64,000 bases of DNA from Paenibacillus sp. Soil787 (lineage in GTDB: Bacteria > Bacillota > Bacilli > Paenibacillales > NBRC-103111), in the NCBI RefSeq assembly GCF_001429545.1, contig NZ_LMSP01000008.1:50445-114444 (forward strand). Reading direction: 5' to 3'. This document shows, piece by piece, positions 44,801 through 57,226 of this stretch; position 1 is the stretch's first letter; each line of letters opens with the position of its first letter. Under the pieces are notes generated by a model, which worked only from the letters and a program-made list of their open reading frames with translations, was not told the DNA's origin and did no database searches. Both the position numbers and the translations under genes were made by a program.

Positions 44801-45400
44801 TTAAGCATTAGACGGGGCAGCTTCCTCCGCCTGTTCTGCAGCTGGTACAACCGCCGCTTCAAGCTTCTGCATGCCAAGTATGGTGACCAGAATGGTTTCA
44901 GGATCACTTAACACTTCAACATGCTTGGGTACTTCAAGATCAGCAACAGTCATATGTTCGCCGATACTTAGCATACTAATATCAATGGCAAGATGTTCTG
45001 GCAGCTTGTTCGGCATACAGCGGATCATGACCTCATGTGTTTCTATTTGGAGAATACCGCCTTCCTTGGTGCCCCTAGCTTCCCCCGTGAAATGGATGGC
45101 TATCGATGTATCGAGCTGTTTTTTCATATTAATTTGAAGAAAATCAATATGCAGTAATTGACCCGTTAGGCTATCCTTTTGGATTTGCTGGACGATTACC
45201 GGCAGTCTGGTTTTGGACGGCAGGGTAACATTCAGAATGGCGCGCGGATTGCGTTTCAGTGATGCGCGGATTTCTTTTTCCGGGACAGTGACATGTTCGG
45301 AATCCATACGTGAGCTATACACCACAGCAGGAATATGCCCCTCAGCTCGCAGCTTCTTTACAGGACCTGATCTTTCGGATAGTAAAATCGTTGTAGTCAT
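44801..45400 (-). CDS. rplY: ribosomal protein L25/general stress protein Ctc
   Basis: A 199-residue two-domain L25 (TL5/Ctc) that binds 5S rRNA. The N-terminal domain has GPVKKLRAEGHIPAVVY and LHIDFLQI; the C-terminal domain has GTKEGGILQIETHEVMIRCMP and an acidic alanine-rich tail (AAEQAEEAAPSNA). The start is ATG 45400 behind GGAGGT rather than an upstream GTG that overlaps that site. In bacilli ctc is sigma-B controlled and lies near pth; neither pth nor a sigma-B site is seen here. Confidence 0.9.
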   Translation of the reverse strand: MTTTILLSERSGPVKKLRAEGHIPAVVYSSRMDSEHVTVPEKEIRASLKRNPRAILNVTLPSKTRLPVIVQQIQKDSLTGQLLHIDFLQINMKKQLDTSIAIHFTGEARGTKEGGILQIETHEVMIRCMPNKLPEHLAIDISMLSIGEHMTVADLEVPKHVEVLSDPETILVTILGMQKLEAAVVPAAEQAEEAAPSNA

Positions 45401-45565
45401 GCGTTGCACCTCCGTAGCATTTGTAAGAGCGGCTTTCAGCCCTATTGTTCATTTACCCGATAAATGGTGCATTGAAACAGGGGAGGAGCCAGGAAAAAAT
45501 TTCGTTTTGGGCTTCTTTATCTCTTCATTTGATAGTAAAATAGAGGACAAGAGGAGGATTGATAA

Positions 45566-45859
45566 ATGATGAGTACACTGAAGAGTTTCACTGATTCAGA
45601 TCAACAAATATCGTTGGAGTTAAGAGATGATCATTTAACTGTGCTTCGGTTCTACGGTGAAACGTCCATTTACCCGTTCAAAAATATTTCTCTTGCCTCT
45701 GAGCCTATTCCAGAATATCCACTCAATCGTGTGGCTTTAACGGTTATTGATTTCAACACTGGTGTAACCGATTTCAAATTCTCTTCTAGTAAAAATGGTT
45801 TTGAGGTATTCGTCCAGAAACTGATCGAAATTCATAGTGAATTTATTCCGAACCACTAG
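45566..45859 (+). CDS. hypothetical 97-residue protein
   Basis: A small soluble protein behind AGAGGAGG. It has mixed beta/alpha character: LELRDDHLTVLRFYGETSIYPF, then FKFSSSKNGFEVFVQKLIEIH. No family recognised. A clean terminator follows, so it is a real transcription unit. Confidence 0.6.
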   Translation: MMSTLKSFTDSDQQISLELRDDHLTVLRFYGETSIYPFKNISLASEPIPEYPLNRVALTVIDFNTGVTDFKFSSSKNGFEVFVQKLIEIHSEFIPNH

Positions 45860-45886
45860 TTTTTTCGGTAATAGCCCAATGCTACC

Positions 45887-45920
45887 AAGGACAGACGATC
45901 CCAATCGCTCTGTCCTTTTT
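45887..45920 (+). terminator. terminator of the 97-residue gene
   Basis: AAGGACAGA pairs with TCTGTCCTT and is followed by TTTTT. Confidence 0.85.
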
Positions 45921-45939
45921 GTATTCGCTTATGCAAAAA

Positions 45940-46500
45940 CCAAAATAACGCCCCCTCGTTCCGCGTACGAGCCCTGCAACGGTATAACCACCGAAATAGC
46001 GGCTCCTCGTTCCACGTGATCCTCAGATTAGCCGCTTATATGCCGAAATCACTCCACAGAGTCTCGCTTTCTAGCCGACCTATAATCCATGGATTTGACC
46101 AGATGTTTATCTGTATTTCAACAGACTTCTATCTACCTGTCCTCGCACCAAACTTTCTGCTAAACATTCCGATAACGGAGCACGTCACATGGCCCAATCA
46201 CAGGCAGGCCGCACCTTTAGTTCTTCTCTCTGCATCCGAAATTCAATCCGAACCTGACATTACTAGATTTTCGCGGAACGTAGATGTCTTATGTTGTTTA
46301 TACGTTTGGAGTTGTACTACGTACAACAATTTCCTTGGTTTGAGCTAGGAAAGTAGAAGATGTTGTATGTTGTACAACAATTCAGCCAGTTTTATTGGTT
46401 ATTGGGCTAATTTTGGCTGGAATTGTTGCATTTTCTGCAACAATCGCTCGGAAAACGTGTATTTTCTTGCGAATTGTTGTACAACGTACAACATTCAGGA
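45940..46500. repeat. intergenic palindromic repeats (TTGTACAAC family)
   Basis: No gene is supported at 45921-46524. At 45950-46030 a GC-rich CTCGTTCC(G/A)CGT motif occurs twice. At 46310-46493, GTTGTAC...GTACAACAATT, TGTTGTACAACAATTCAGCC and GAATTGTTGTACAACGTACAAC are copies of one palindrome. Between them CAACAATT-cAGCC pairs with GGCTg-GAATTGTTG, giving a large stem-loop just downstream of the hybrid kinase (minus strand). Confidence 0.65.
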
Positions 46501-46524
46501 GTAACCCCCTTGGATTCCCCACCT

Positions 46525-48441
46525 TTAGCCTATAAGGTGTTTATTGTCCATATAGGTCCCGATAATATCGAGAAGAGATTTATTTTTGATCGGTTTGCTC
46601 AAATAATCATCCATGCCCGCAGCAAGGCAGCTTTCGCGATCTTCTTTTAAAGCGTTGGCAGTTACAGCGACGATCAGGGGACATCGTTCTGGCGGGAGTG
46701 ATTGTTTAATTATTGCGGTTGCATCTAATCCGTTTATGATCGGCATTTGGAGATCCATAAATATAATATCAAACCGATCTCTTAAGGCGAACTTCACCGC
46801 TTCTTCCCCATTAGAAGCAACTGTAATGATATGCCCCTGCTTCTCTAGCATTTTATTTAAAACAAATTGATTAATGGCATTGTCTTCGGCGATAAGTATG
46901 TGTAGGGAAGCATGCGCAATACCTTCATTCGTATTACCCTGATACACATCTGAATGATGATCCTCTTTGAGACAAAGGGTGAAGAAGACCGTAGTACCTG
47001 GCTCTTCGGCAGGCTCTACCCAAATATCGCCTCCCATGAGTCGGACCAGCTTTTTCGAAATCGCTAAGCCAAGGCCTGTACCCTCGTATTTGCGCGTCAT
47101 CACATGATCGACTTGATTGAAAGGCTCGAAGATATAACTTCGCATATCAGTGGGAATACCGATTCCGCTATCTTTTACAATGAATTCTAGTTGTATGACG
47201 TGATCTTCTTGTATCCGTTTATTGACGTACACGGAGATTCCACCGAAAGGCGTAAACTTGACCGCATTGCCAACCAAATTAATAAGTATCTGTTTCAACC
47301 GTTCTGAATCACCAACCAAAGAGTGCGGGACGTCGGGATTTACTGTACATGTCATGAATAACTGCTTTTCATCCGCTATGGTCGATAAAATATGAAACGT
47401 TTCAGCGATCGTTTCTCGTATATTGAAAGGGATTTCGTGTAATTCCGTTTTCCCGGATTCGATTTTGGAGAAGTCTAAAATGTCATTAATGATACGGAGC
47501 AGCGTTTCACCGCTCTTATGAATAATCTCGACGTACTCTTTTTGCTCATCGTCTAACGTTGTCGTTTGCAGCAAAAGGTCTGTCATTCCGATAACGCCAT
47601 TCATCGGCGTTCGAATTTCATGGCTCATCATTGCCAGAAATTCACTCTTTGCTTTATTCGTATTCTCAGCTGTTTCCTTCTCAATCATTAATTTCTTCTG
47701 TTCCGTCATGTCCTTGGCAATGATATAGAACCCAACATTCATTTCGTTCATGATGATGGGAGCAATCGTCGTCAGTACTTCAACGATAGGACCATTGATT
47801 TGACGAATATGATCAATCTTTTTCTCCATGGAAGCATCTAATAGGGAGTCGGTAAGGAATTGTTTCACATTGTTTTTGCCAACAAATCTGGAAAAAGGCA
47901 TTCCTACGAATTCATTGTTGTAGAAGCCTAACAACTCCTGTGCCCGCGTATTGCCATTGACAATAATTCCGTCCAAATCAAGCGAAATGACGGCATCATG
48001 TGTATGCATTTTCAGAGGTGTATACCGATCAATGGACTCTTGAAGCTTCTGTTCCACAGACTTGAGCTGTGAAATATCCGTCATGTGAACGATACCATAA
48101 AGAGGAGGCCCGGTTTGAGCATCGCCAACGAATGTGAGCTGGATGGAAGTCCAAATGATGCCGCCATTCTTGTGCACATATCGGGTTTCCATTGTAAAAG
48201 AAGAGACCTGACGAGCTATCAAGTTTTGAACTTGATCAGAGTATGGGAGCCAATCATCAAGAAAGGTGATTTCACGAATGTTAAGCTTCTCGAGCTCATA
48301 TTCCGAATACCCCAGAATCGAGCCATAAGCTGGATTTACTTTCAGTAGGGACCCGTTTAGGGATAAACAGGCAATCCCATGAGGAGAGAACTGAACCATC
48401 TGCTCGAAGAAACGATGTTTATCGAATTGTAAGCTGCTCAT
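46525..48441 (-). CDS. hybrid sensor histidine kinase with two PAS and a receiver domain
   Basis: A 638-residue soluble hybrid kinase. Two PAS domains (about 10-130 and 140-255, the second ending AKDMTEQK) precede HisKA (FLAMMSHEIRTPMNGVIGMTDLLL), HATPase (NLVGNAVKF, VKDSGIGI, GTGLGLAISKKL) and a receiver domain with IIFMDLQMPIINGLDA. No partner regulator or histidine-phosphotransfer gene is adjacent. ATG 48441 is chosen six bases after GGGGG; ATG 48444 is the alternative. The signal is unknown. Confidence 0.85.
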   Translation of the reverse strand: MSSLQFDKHRFFEQMVQFSPHGIACLSLNGSLLKVNPAYGSILGYSEYELEKLNIREITFLDDWLPYSDQVQNLIARQVSSFTMETRYVHKNGGIIWTSIQLTFVGDAQTGPPLYGIVHMTDISQLKSVEQKLQESIDRYTPLKMHTHDAVISLDLDGIIVNGNTRAQELLGFYNNEFVGMPFSRFVGKNNVKQFLTDSLLDASMEKKIDHIRQINGPIVEVLTTIAPIIMNEMNVGFYIIAKDMTEQKKLMIEKETAENTNKAKSEFLAMMSHEIRTPMNGVIGMTDLLLQTTTLDDEQKEYVEIIHKSGETLLRIINDILDFSKIESGKTELHEIPFNIRETIAETFHILSTIADEKQLFMTCTVNPDVPHSLVGDSERLKQILINLVGNAVKFTPFGGISVYVNKRIQEDHVIQLEFIVKDSGIGIPTDMRSYIFEPFNQVDHVMTRKYEGTGLGLAISKKLVRLMGGDIWVEPAEEPGTTVFFTLCLKEDHHSDVYQGNTNEGIAHASLHILIAEDNAINQFVLNKMLEKQGHIITVASNGEEAVKFALRDRFDIIFMDLQMPIINGLDATAIIKQSLPPERCPLIVAVTANALKEDRESCLAAGMDDYLSKPIKNKSLLDIIGTYMDNKHLIG

Positions 48442-48523
48442 CATTAACCCCCAATCATTTTACCCATATTTAACCATCATAGCTTTTTTTGAAACGAAAA
48501 CGAATGTCATGTAGACAATCGAA

Positions 48524-49384
48524 TTAACGGAAATCTTCCGATTGGTTCTTTTTGTTGTATTGATTTCTGAAAACTTCGGGGGTCAGACCTACGGATTTGC
48601 GAAATGTTGAGATGAAATGCGAAGCGTCGAGGAAGCCGCTCGCGTCAGCGATCTGTTTCACCGTTTGATTAGGCTGGGCAATCAGCAATTCCTTGGATTT
48701 CTGTAGGCGCAGCTGCAATAAGTATTGGTAAGGAGAGAGACCAAATGCTTTGCGGAACAATGTATTAACGTGTTGAGAGCTTATGCCAAGCAACTGAGCC
48801 ATCCATCCGAGCCCTACGTCGGAAGATGCGAAGCTAATCTCAAGCTCCAACAAAAGCGGCAGTAAACGCTCGTGACTTTGGGAAAAGGATGCACTTCTAT
48901 TTACGTTGCCGTGCTTTTTGAGCAGAGTAAGGAATTGATAAATTTCGAGTGAACCATTCATGCCCGTGAAGTCATGGCTGAAGCGGTACTTTTCGTAATA
49001 GTACTCATGAATACTAGCGAGAGGGGTTTCCATGCCCCAGCTAATTGGTGTGGATAATGGTATTTCTAAGGCATATACAATGGAAGCAGCGAGCGCACCA
49101 TCGAAAGTTAAATACCACGTCGACCACTTGGCAGCCGTGATTTTATATTCATGCGGGACGCCCGCAGGGAGGAGCATGCCTTGATTCTCACTCAGCTTGA
49201 CGGATCCGCTTTCGAGGATGATCTCTCCGCTGCCGTCAATCGTTTGGAGCCAATGAAAGCAGGGATAGCCTTCTTCTCGCTTGTAGAACTGCTGCTCATT
49301 TTCGTAACCGACTGTTTCCAGGATGAGTGGAAGCTTCCGATCCGTTTCTGTAATGACGAAAAATTTTCTGTAGTCGGTTGCCAT
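48524..49384 (-). CDS. AraC-family transcriptional regulator
   Basis: A 286-residue regulator. The N-terminal half is a cupin-like sugar-sensing domain (HWLQTIDGSGEIILESG, MLLPAGVPHEYKI). The C-terminal AraC double helix-turn-helix has GLGWMAQLLGISSQHVNTLFRKAFGLSPYQYL and DASGFLDASHFISTFRKSVGLTPEVFR. It is divergent from the beta-galactosidase with 135 bases between, so it probably controls that gene in response to a galactoside. Confidence 0.85.
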   Translation of the reverse strand: MATDYRKFFVITETDRKLPLILETVGYENEQQFYKREEGYPCFHWLQTIDGSGEIILESGSVKLSENQGMLLPAGVPHEYKITAAKWSTWYLTFDGALAASIVYALEIPLSTPISWGMETPLASIHEYYYEKYRFSHDFTGMNGSLEIYQFLTLLKKHGNVNRSASFSQSHERLLPLLLELEISFASSDVGLGWMAQLLGISSQHVNTLFRKAFGLSPYQYLLQLRLQKSKELLIAQPNQTVKQIADASGFLDASHFISTFRKSVGLTPEVFRNQYNKKNQSEDFR

Positions 49385-49507
49385 CGATCTAAGGTTCACT
49401 CTTTCATTTTTTGATATGTAATGCGTAGTATCTTATATTTTAAAAGAAATTATTGTCTTGTACAATAAGAAGATAGTTGTTGAAATTTATATAACCTATA
49501 GAAGTGA

Positions 49508-52663
<3,156 letters not shown>

Positions 52664-52676
52664 CGAATTGGAAATG

Positions 52677-52727
52677 AAAAGTGCCACTTCATCTACAGTT
52701 TTGCTGTAGTTGGAGTGGCGCTTTTTT
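52677..52727. terminator. bidirectional terminator between lacZ and the exporter gene
   Basis: AAAAGTGCCACT...CTACAG pairs with CTGTAG...AGTGGCGCTTTTTT, with A and T runs on opposite sides. Confidence 0.9.
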
Positions 52728-52730
52728 GTT

Positions 52731-54260
52731 CTAATGTGACATAGCTGCTTCTGTTTCTTGGGCTGGATCCAGCTTCTCTTTGCTCATCACGATGGCACAA
52801 ACGAAGGCAAGAACAGCAGGAAGTATAGTCCAAGCAAAGGTGAGAACGATAGATGACGATAAGGCGGTTGTGATTTTCTCGAGAACAGGTGCAGGAATCT
52901 CCATTCGTTTCGCGGGATCAAGCAGCGTATGCGGGTCCCCGGACGGTATGGCAGCTCCAGTTTGATCTTGGCCTGCAAATACATCCGTCAATTTTCGCGT
53001 TAAAGCATGACTCTGAACAATTCCGAATACGGTGATACCCAGCGTCATCCCCAAGGAGCGGAGGAAGTTTAGTGTTGAGGAGGCTGAACCGCGCTGCCGC
53101 GGCTCGAACAGATGAATGGCTGCATTACTTAAGACAGAGAAGGAAGCACCGATGCCAAGTCCGATAATGATCATGTAAATTGTTACAAGCCAACGCGGGG
53201 ATTCTGGCGATAACGTTGTCAAGAGAGCTGTTCCGACAATAAGGAGGAAGGTTGTTGGAATCATAATCGCGCGATAACTCATTTTATTCATTAAGAAACC
53301 GCCGCCTGTTGCCGTTACAACGGAGCCTAACATCATAGGAAGAAGAACTAAGCCGGAATTGGTAGCGGTCCCGCCTAATACACCTTGAATGAAAATGGGG
53401 ATATAGACAGATGCTGTGATAAAAGCTGCGCCGCTAAAAATGGCAACGGCATTGCTTGATGCATACAACCGATTTTTGAACATTGCAAAAGAGATAATTG
53501 GTTCTGCAGCCCGACGTTCAACGAAGACGAAGATGATTGCTAACACCGCAAACAGCGCGAATAAACCAAGGATAACTGATGAATCCCAAGCGTATTCCTT
53601 GCCGCCTAATTCCAGAGCGAACATGAGGGATACGATGGCACCAACGAGTGTAAAAGCGCCCCACCAATCGATTCTTTGTTTAGAGTGCTCAACCGATTCG
53701 CGATAGAAGAAGGCGACAAAAACAAGTGAGATTAGACCAAGCGGGAGGTTAATGTAAAATACCCATTTCCAGTTCACATAATCGGTAATATAAGCGCCAA
53801 GAAGGGGTCCAAAAATGCTGGACATGCCGAACACGGCTCCGAATAATCCACCAAGTTTGCCGCGGCTTTCTGCAGGAACGGCATCGAACATAATCGTGAA
53901 AGCAACCGGCATCATGGCGCCGCCGCCGATTCCTTGAATAGCGCGATAAATGCTTAGCTCTATAATTGAACTTGCTGTTCCACATAGGATGGATCCAAGC
54001 ATAAACACGATAACACCAAAGATGAAAAACTTTTTGCGTCCGTACATATCGGAAAGCTTGCCGAATATCGGCATGCCGGCCATTTCCGCGACCATATAAG
54101 CCGAAGTGACCCAAACGAATTTATCCAATCCGCCTAATTCACCGATGATGGTACCCATGGCTGTGGCTACAATGGTATTATCCATAGCAGCCATTAGGAT
54201 ACCCAGCAATAACCCGGCGATGACAATGCCTAAGCTTTTGTTTTTGTTTTGCGCTGCCAT
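52731..54260 (-). CDS. DHA2-family (EmrB/QacA) MFS drug exporter
   Basis: A 509-residue protein with 14 hydrophobic helices. Motif D1/A region: AMDNTIVATAMGTI and GKLSDMYGRKKFFIFG; motif C: GAVFGMSSIFGPLLGAYITD. It would export drugs or other lipophilic compounds using the proton gradient. ATG 54260 follows GTGAGGA; a GTG at 54278 is possible. The PadR/HAAS-pentapeptide pair lies just upstream on the same strand and may share a transcript. Confidence 0.88.
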   Translation of the reverse strand: MAAQNKNKSLGIVIAGLLLGILMAAMDNTIVATAMGTIIGELGGLDKFVWVTSAYMVAEMAGMPIFGKLSDMYGRKKFFIFGVIVFMLGSILCGTASSIIELSIYRAIQGIGGGAMMPVAFTIMFDAVPAESRGKLGGLFGAVFGMSSIFGPLLGAYITDYVNWKWVFYINLPLGLISLVFVAFFYRESVEHSKQRIDWWGAFTLVGAIVSLMFALELGGKEYAWDSSVILGLFALFAVLAIIFVFVERRAAEPIISFAMFKNRLYASSNAVAIFSGAAFITASVYIPIFIQGVLGGTATNSGLVLLPMMLGSVVTATGGGFLMNKMSYRAIMIPTTFLLIVGTALLTTLSPESPRWLVTIYMIIIGLGIGASFSVLSNAAIHLFEPRQRGSASSTLNFLRSLGMTLGITVFGIVQSHALTRKLTDVFAGQDQTGAAIPSGDPHTLLDPAKRMEIPAPVLEKITTALSSSIVLTFAWTILPAVLAFVCAIVMSKEKLDPAQETEAAMSH

Positions 54261-54320
54261 AATGATTGTTTTCCTCACTTTCTCTGAATCCGATTTAATT
54301 TTTATCTATGTGGTTGGTTA

Positions 54321-55043
54321 CTAAATGATAGTAACCTGACTTAAGTTAGCTTTAAACCCTTTTAACAAAGCATAGGTCACTTTATCCATCTTGGCACCAT
54401 CGAAGATTGTTTTCTTGATGTCAGCTTTGAAGGAACAGCTTTGAAGTGTGGTATTTCGGAACGTGGTTCCTTTTAGATTTGAATGATGAAAAGTAGTTCC
54501 TGTAAAGAGTAGGTTATCCATACATACACCAGTTAAATCGCAAGAACGGAATTCTATAAGGTCTAACGTACAATTCTTGAAGCTGACACCTCTAAGATTG
54601 GATTTAGAAAACTTCGTTCCCGTCAAATTCGCACCGTCGAACTTAACCCGATCTAAGTTGCTGCATTTAAACGAAGCATTGGTTAAGTCCGAATTGCTGA
54701 AATCGGAATCCTGAAGATTGCTGTAATTGAACTTGCCATCATGGACTTGGATAGACTTTAGGTCGGATTTTTGTAAATTCTGCATAGAGAAATCAATGCC
54801 AATGATTTGTTGGAGCTTCGTGGTGTTTGCATGAATGCTTTCGATCAACTCGGATATTTCGCCGATGGATGCGATCGTCCTTTGAAAGGCAGCTTCTTCA
54901 TCGAAGCCATCTTGTTGCAGATCTTGGAGTCTTTCCTGCAAATCAGTTAAAAGCTCTTCTTTTAATTCCTGGATGGGTCTCAAATCTTCATAATGTGAAA
55001 AAACATCATTCAAATACGCAATGAGCCTCGGGTTTGGTTTCAT
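54321..55043 (-). CDS. HAAS-like domain fused to pentapeptide repeats
   Basis: A 240-residue protein. The first 75 residues (LNDVFSHYEDLRPIQELKEEL, LLTDLQERLQDLQQDGFDEE, TIASIGEISELI) resemble the HAAS/permease-prefix domain that accompanies PadR regulators. The rest is pentapeptide repeats (NLQDSDFSNSDLTNASF, GANLTGTKFSKSNLRG), a beta-helix. The PadR gene lies 16 bases upstream, so the two are one unit. Confidence 0.8.
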   Translation of the reverse strand: MKPNPRLIAYLNDVFSHYEDLRPIQELKEELLTDLQERLQDLQQDGFDEEAAFQRTIASIGEISELIESIHANTTKLQQIIGIDFSMQNLQKSDLKSIQVHDGKFNYSNLQDSDFSNSDLTNASFKCSNLDRVKFDGANLTGTKFSKSNLRGVSFKNCTLDLIEFRSCDLTGVCMDNLLFTGTTFHHSNLKGTTFRNTTLQSCSFKADIKKTIFDGAKMDKVTYALLKGFKANLSQVTII

Positions 55044-55059
55044 CCATCATACCGCCTTT

Positions 55060-55380
55060 CTAAATGAGCAAATCGAGAATGGTCTTCGCATGTTCCCAAT
55101 TTAACTTGTTGAGCTTAAAAGCTTCTTTGCCCTTATCGGTAATGCGATAGTACTTTCTACGGCCACCTTGCGTTTCATCCCCCCAGTAAGAGGTTATGCT
55201 TTCTTCCTGTTCCAGTCGCTTGAGGCTGGAGTACATGGTTGCTTCCTTCAGTTCATATTCCCCGCCTGAAATAACATACACCAGCTTTGAAATTTCATAG
55301 CCATATTTATCTCCGGAAATTAAAAGCTTCAGAATAATAGTGTCGGTGTGTCCTCGAATGAGATCGGACGTTATTTTCAA
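55060..55380 (-). CDS. PadR-family transcriptional regulator
   Basis: A 106-residue PadR repressor: SDLIRGHTDTIILKLL, DKYGYEISKLV, ELKEATMYSSLKRLEQE, GGRRKYYRITDKGKEAF. There is no ATG near the conserved start; AGGAGGTGAGG precedes ATT-ATC-GTT-GAC-TTG, and I use the TTG. It probably controls its own operon with the HAAS-pentapeptide gene and perhaps the exporter downstream. Confidence 0.8.
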   Translation of the reverse strand: MKITSDLIRGHTDTIILKLLISGDKYGYEISKLVYVISGGEYELKEATMYSSLKRLEQEESITSYWGDETQGGRRKYYRITDKGKEAFKLNKLNWEHAKTILDLLI

Positions 55381-55566
55381 GTCAACGATAATCCTCACCT
55401 CCTGAACTATAATATACAACGGAATACTATGTCTGTCAAAGTAATTTTATTTTGGTTATACATTTAGGTATGAGCACAGTTTGACCAGATACACAGACGG
55501 TGATAACTTAAGAATGAAACATATTCGAAATTCAGTTACTTGTTAAAATGAGAGGTGGCATTCATT

Positions 55567-56448
55567 GTGGTAATCAATCCGGCGCAAACGATTGTGGGCT
55601 TAGTAGGGACAGGTGTCATGGGCAAAAGTATGGCAGGCCATTTTATTCAAGCAGGCTACGAGGTACATATATATAATCGAACGAAATCCAAGGCAGAGGA
55701 CCTGTTGGATCAGGGTGCTCACTGGCAGGATTCACCAGGAATATTAGCGCAACAATGTGATGTAATTATTACAATGGTAGGCTTCCCTAATGACGTAGAA
55801 GAGATTTATTTAGGCGAAAATGGTATTCTTGCTAACACTAAGCCGGGCAGCTACGTCATTGATATGACAACGTCTAGTCCGATGCTGGCCAAACAGATTT
55901 ATGATAAAGCATTCGCACGTCAAGTGTTTTCACTAGATGCACCTGTTTCAGGTGGAGATATTGGAGCTAAGGAAGCGAGACTTTCGATTATGGTTGGGGG
56001 CTCGCGTGAAGCTTTTGATGCCATACTGCCGCTTTTTCAGAAGATTGGCACGAACATCGTCTACCAAGGAGAAGCGGGTGCAGGCCAGCACACGAAAATG
56101 TGTAACCAAATCGCAATTGCAAGTAATATGATGGGCGTTGTTGAAGCGCTGGTATATGCGAAGAAATCAGGACTCGATCCTTCGACTGTGCTCAAAAGTA
56201 TTGATTCGGGCGCTGCGGGCAGCTGGTCCTTAAGCAACCTGGCCCCGCGCATCATCGCTGGGAATTTTGCTCCAGGATTTTATGTGAAACACTTCATCAA
56301 AGATATGAAGATCGCGCTCCAATCTGCCGAAGAAATGAAAGTGGAGCTGCCTGGACTAACATTGGCGAAATCCCTTTATGAGAAGCTAGCAGCGAGCGGT
56401 GAAGAAGACAGCGGTACTCAAGCGTTGTTTAAGATTATTGATAAGTAG
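55567..56448 (+). CDS. beta-hydroxyacid dehydrogenase (3-hydroxyisobutyrate dehydrogenase family)
   Basis: A 293-residue NAD(P)-dependent dehydrogenase. VGLVGTGVMGKSMAGHF is the nucleotide site, DAPVSGGDIGAKEARLSIMVGG the substrate loop, and GAGQHTKMCNQI carries the catalytic lysine. The C-terminal helices (GFYVKHFIKDMKIAL) are typical. GTG 55567 follows AGAGGTGG. Substrate could be tartronate semialdehyde, 3-hydroxyisobutyrate or succinic semialdehyde. Confidence 0.88.
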   Translation: MVINPAQTIVGLVGTGVMGKSMAGHFIQAGYEVHIYNRTKSKAEDLLDQGAHWQDSPGILAQQCDVIITMVGFPNDVEEIYLGENGILANTKPGSYVIDMTTSSPMLAKQIYDKAFARQVFSLDAPVSGGDIGAKEARLSIMVGGSREAFDAILPLFQKIGTNIVYQGEAGAGQHTKMCNQIAIASNMMGVVEALVYAKKSGLDPSTVLKSIDSGAAGSWSLSNLAPRIIAGNFAPGFYVKHFIKDMKIALQSAEEMKVELPGLTLAKSLYEKLAASGEEDSGTQALFKIIDK

Positions 56449-56474
56449 CTCAAAATAATGAGCAGCTGAAGGAG

Positions 56475-56499
56475 GGCATCCCGGGAGGGATGCTTTTTT
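56475..56499 (+). terminator. terminator of the dehydrogenase gene
   Basis: GCATCCC-ggga-GGGATGC followed by six T residues. Confidence 0.9.
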
Positions 56500-56649
56500 G
56501 CCACGCCAGAAAGTATAAGTTCTCGGTATCCCAAAACCGCTATCTTATCGGCGATAAAACCTAATATAGGGATCTTTGGTCGTAGGCCAAAGTCTCTCCT
56601 TATTAATTTGGGTTGGAGCGAACTTTAACGAGAAGAAGTGATTACGGTT

Positions 56650-56840
56650 GTGATAAACCTGCAATTATACATGCTTTTTTTCTTTGATTATCTCCAATTC
56701 GTAAATTCCTGCAATTGTGCAGGCTTTTTTCGGTTTTTTTTTAGTTCCAGTATGGTAAAGCTAAAAATTCCTGCATATTAACAGGCTTTTCCTCTATTCA
56801 AACGATTTTTAGCAAAATACCTGCACTTTCGCAGTTATTT
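56650..56840. repeat. four CCTGCA hairpin-plus-T-run repeats
   Basis: AAATTCCTGCA-type hairpins occur at about 56658, 56708, 56770 and 56820, with spacings of 50, 62 and 50 bases. The second is perfect: CCTGCA-ATTG-TGCAGG-CTTTTTT. The others are decayed copies followed by T-rich tails. Apart from these, 56500-56990 shows no supported gene. Confidence 0.65.
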
Positions 56841-57022
56841 TGGGTGTCCCTATCCTGATTTCTTGTTGGAGGCGTTGTTCGGGGACGCAGCATCATATCA
56901 TGACAGGCTCTCGAATACACATGAATTAGGGAAATGGAAGGTTGTCACATATATAATCCTGTTGAGCGAGTGAGAGCGCTTTTGACAGAGTTTCAACATT
57001 TTACTGAAGAGGTTATACGACA

Positions 57023-57150
57023 ATGAGTACGGAAAAAACAAGCTTACGACCAGTTGGGGAGCTCCAGTAGGGGACAACCAAAACTCGATAACGGCGGGGG
57101 CATGGGGCCCAACGTTGATTCAAGATGTGCAGCTAGACAAACGCGCTCGT
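57023..57150 (+). pseudogene. katA: catalase N-terminal relic
   Basis: A GAAGAGG site and ATG at 57023 open MSTEKTSL. One base appears to be lost near 57045. The shifted frame from 57046 reads [18 protein letters not shown], then [11 protein letters not shown], which is the hallmark N-terminus of small-subunit catalases. A stop and further frame loss follow by about 57155. The heme pocket and the rest of the gene are absent. This is a decayed hydrogen-peroxide catalase. Confidence 0.8.
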
Positions 57151-57226
57151 CCCTGAAGGACGATGGAGTCGTTTATCCTTGGCGGCATATGCTGTAGGGA
57201 GCAAGGCATAATCCGAAGAGGTGATC

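Noticed and set aside
46016-46348. 110-codon plus-strand frame in the repeat-rich gap
   Set aside because: No ribosome-binding site, runs through palindromic repeats, composition unlike coding sequence.
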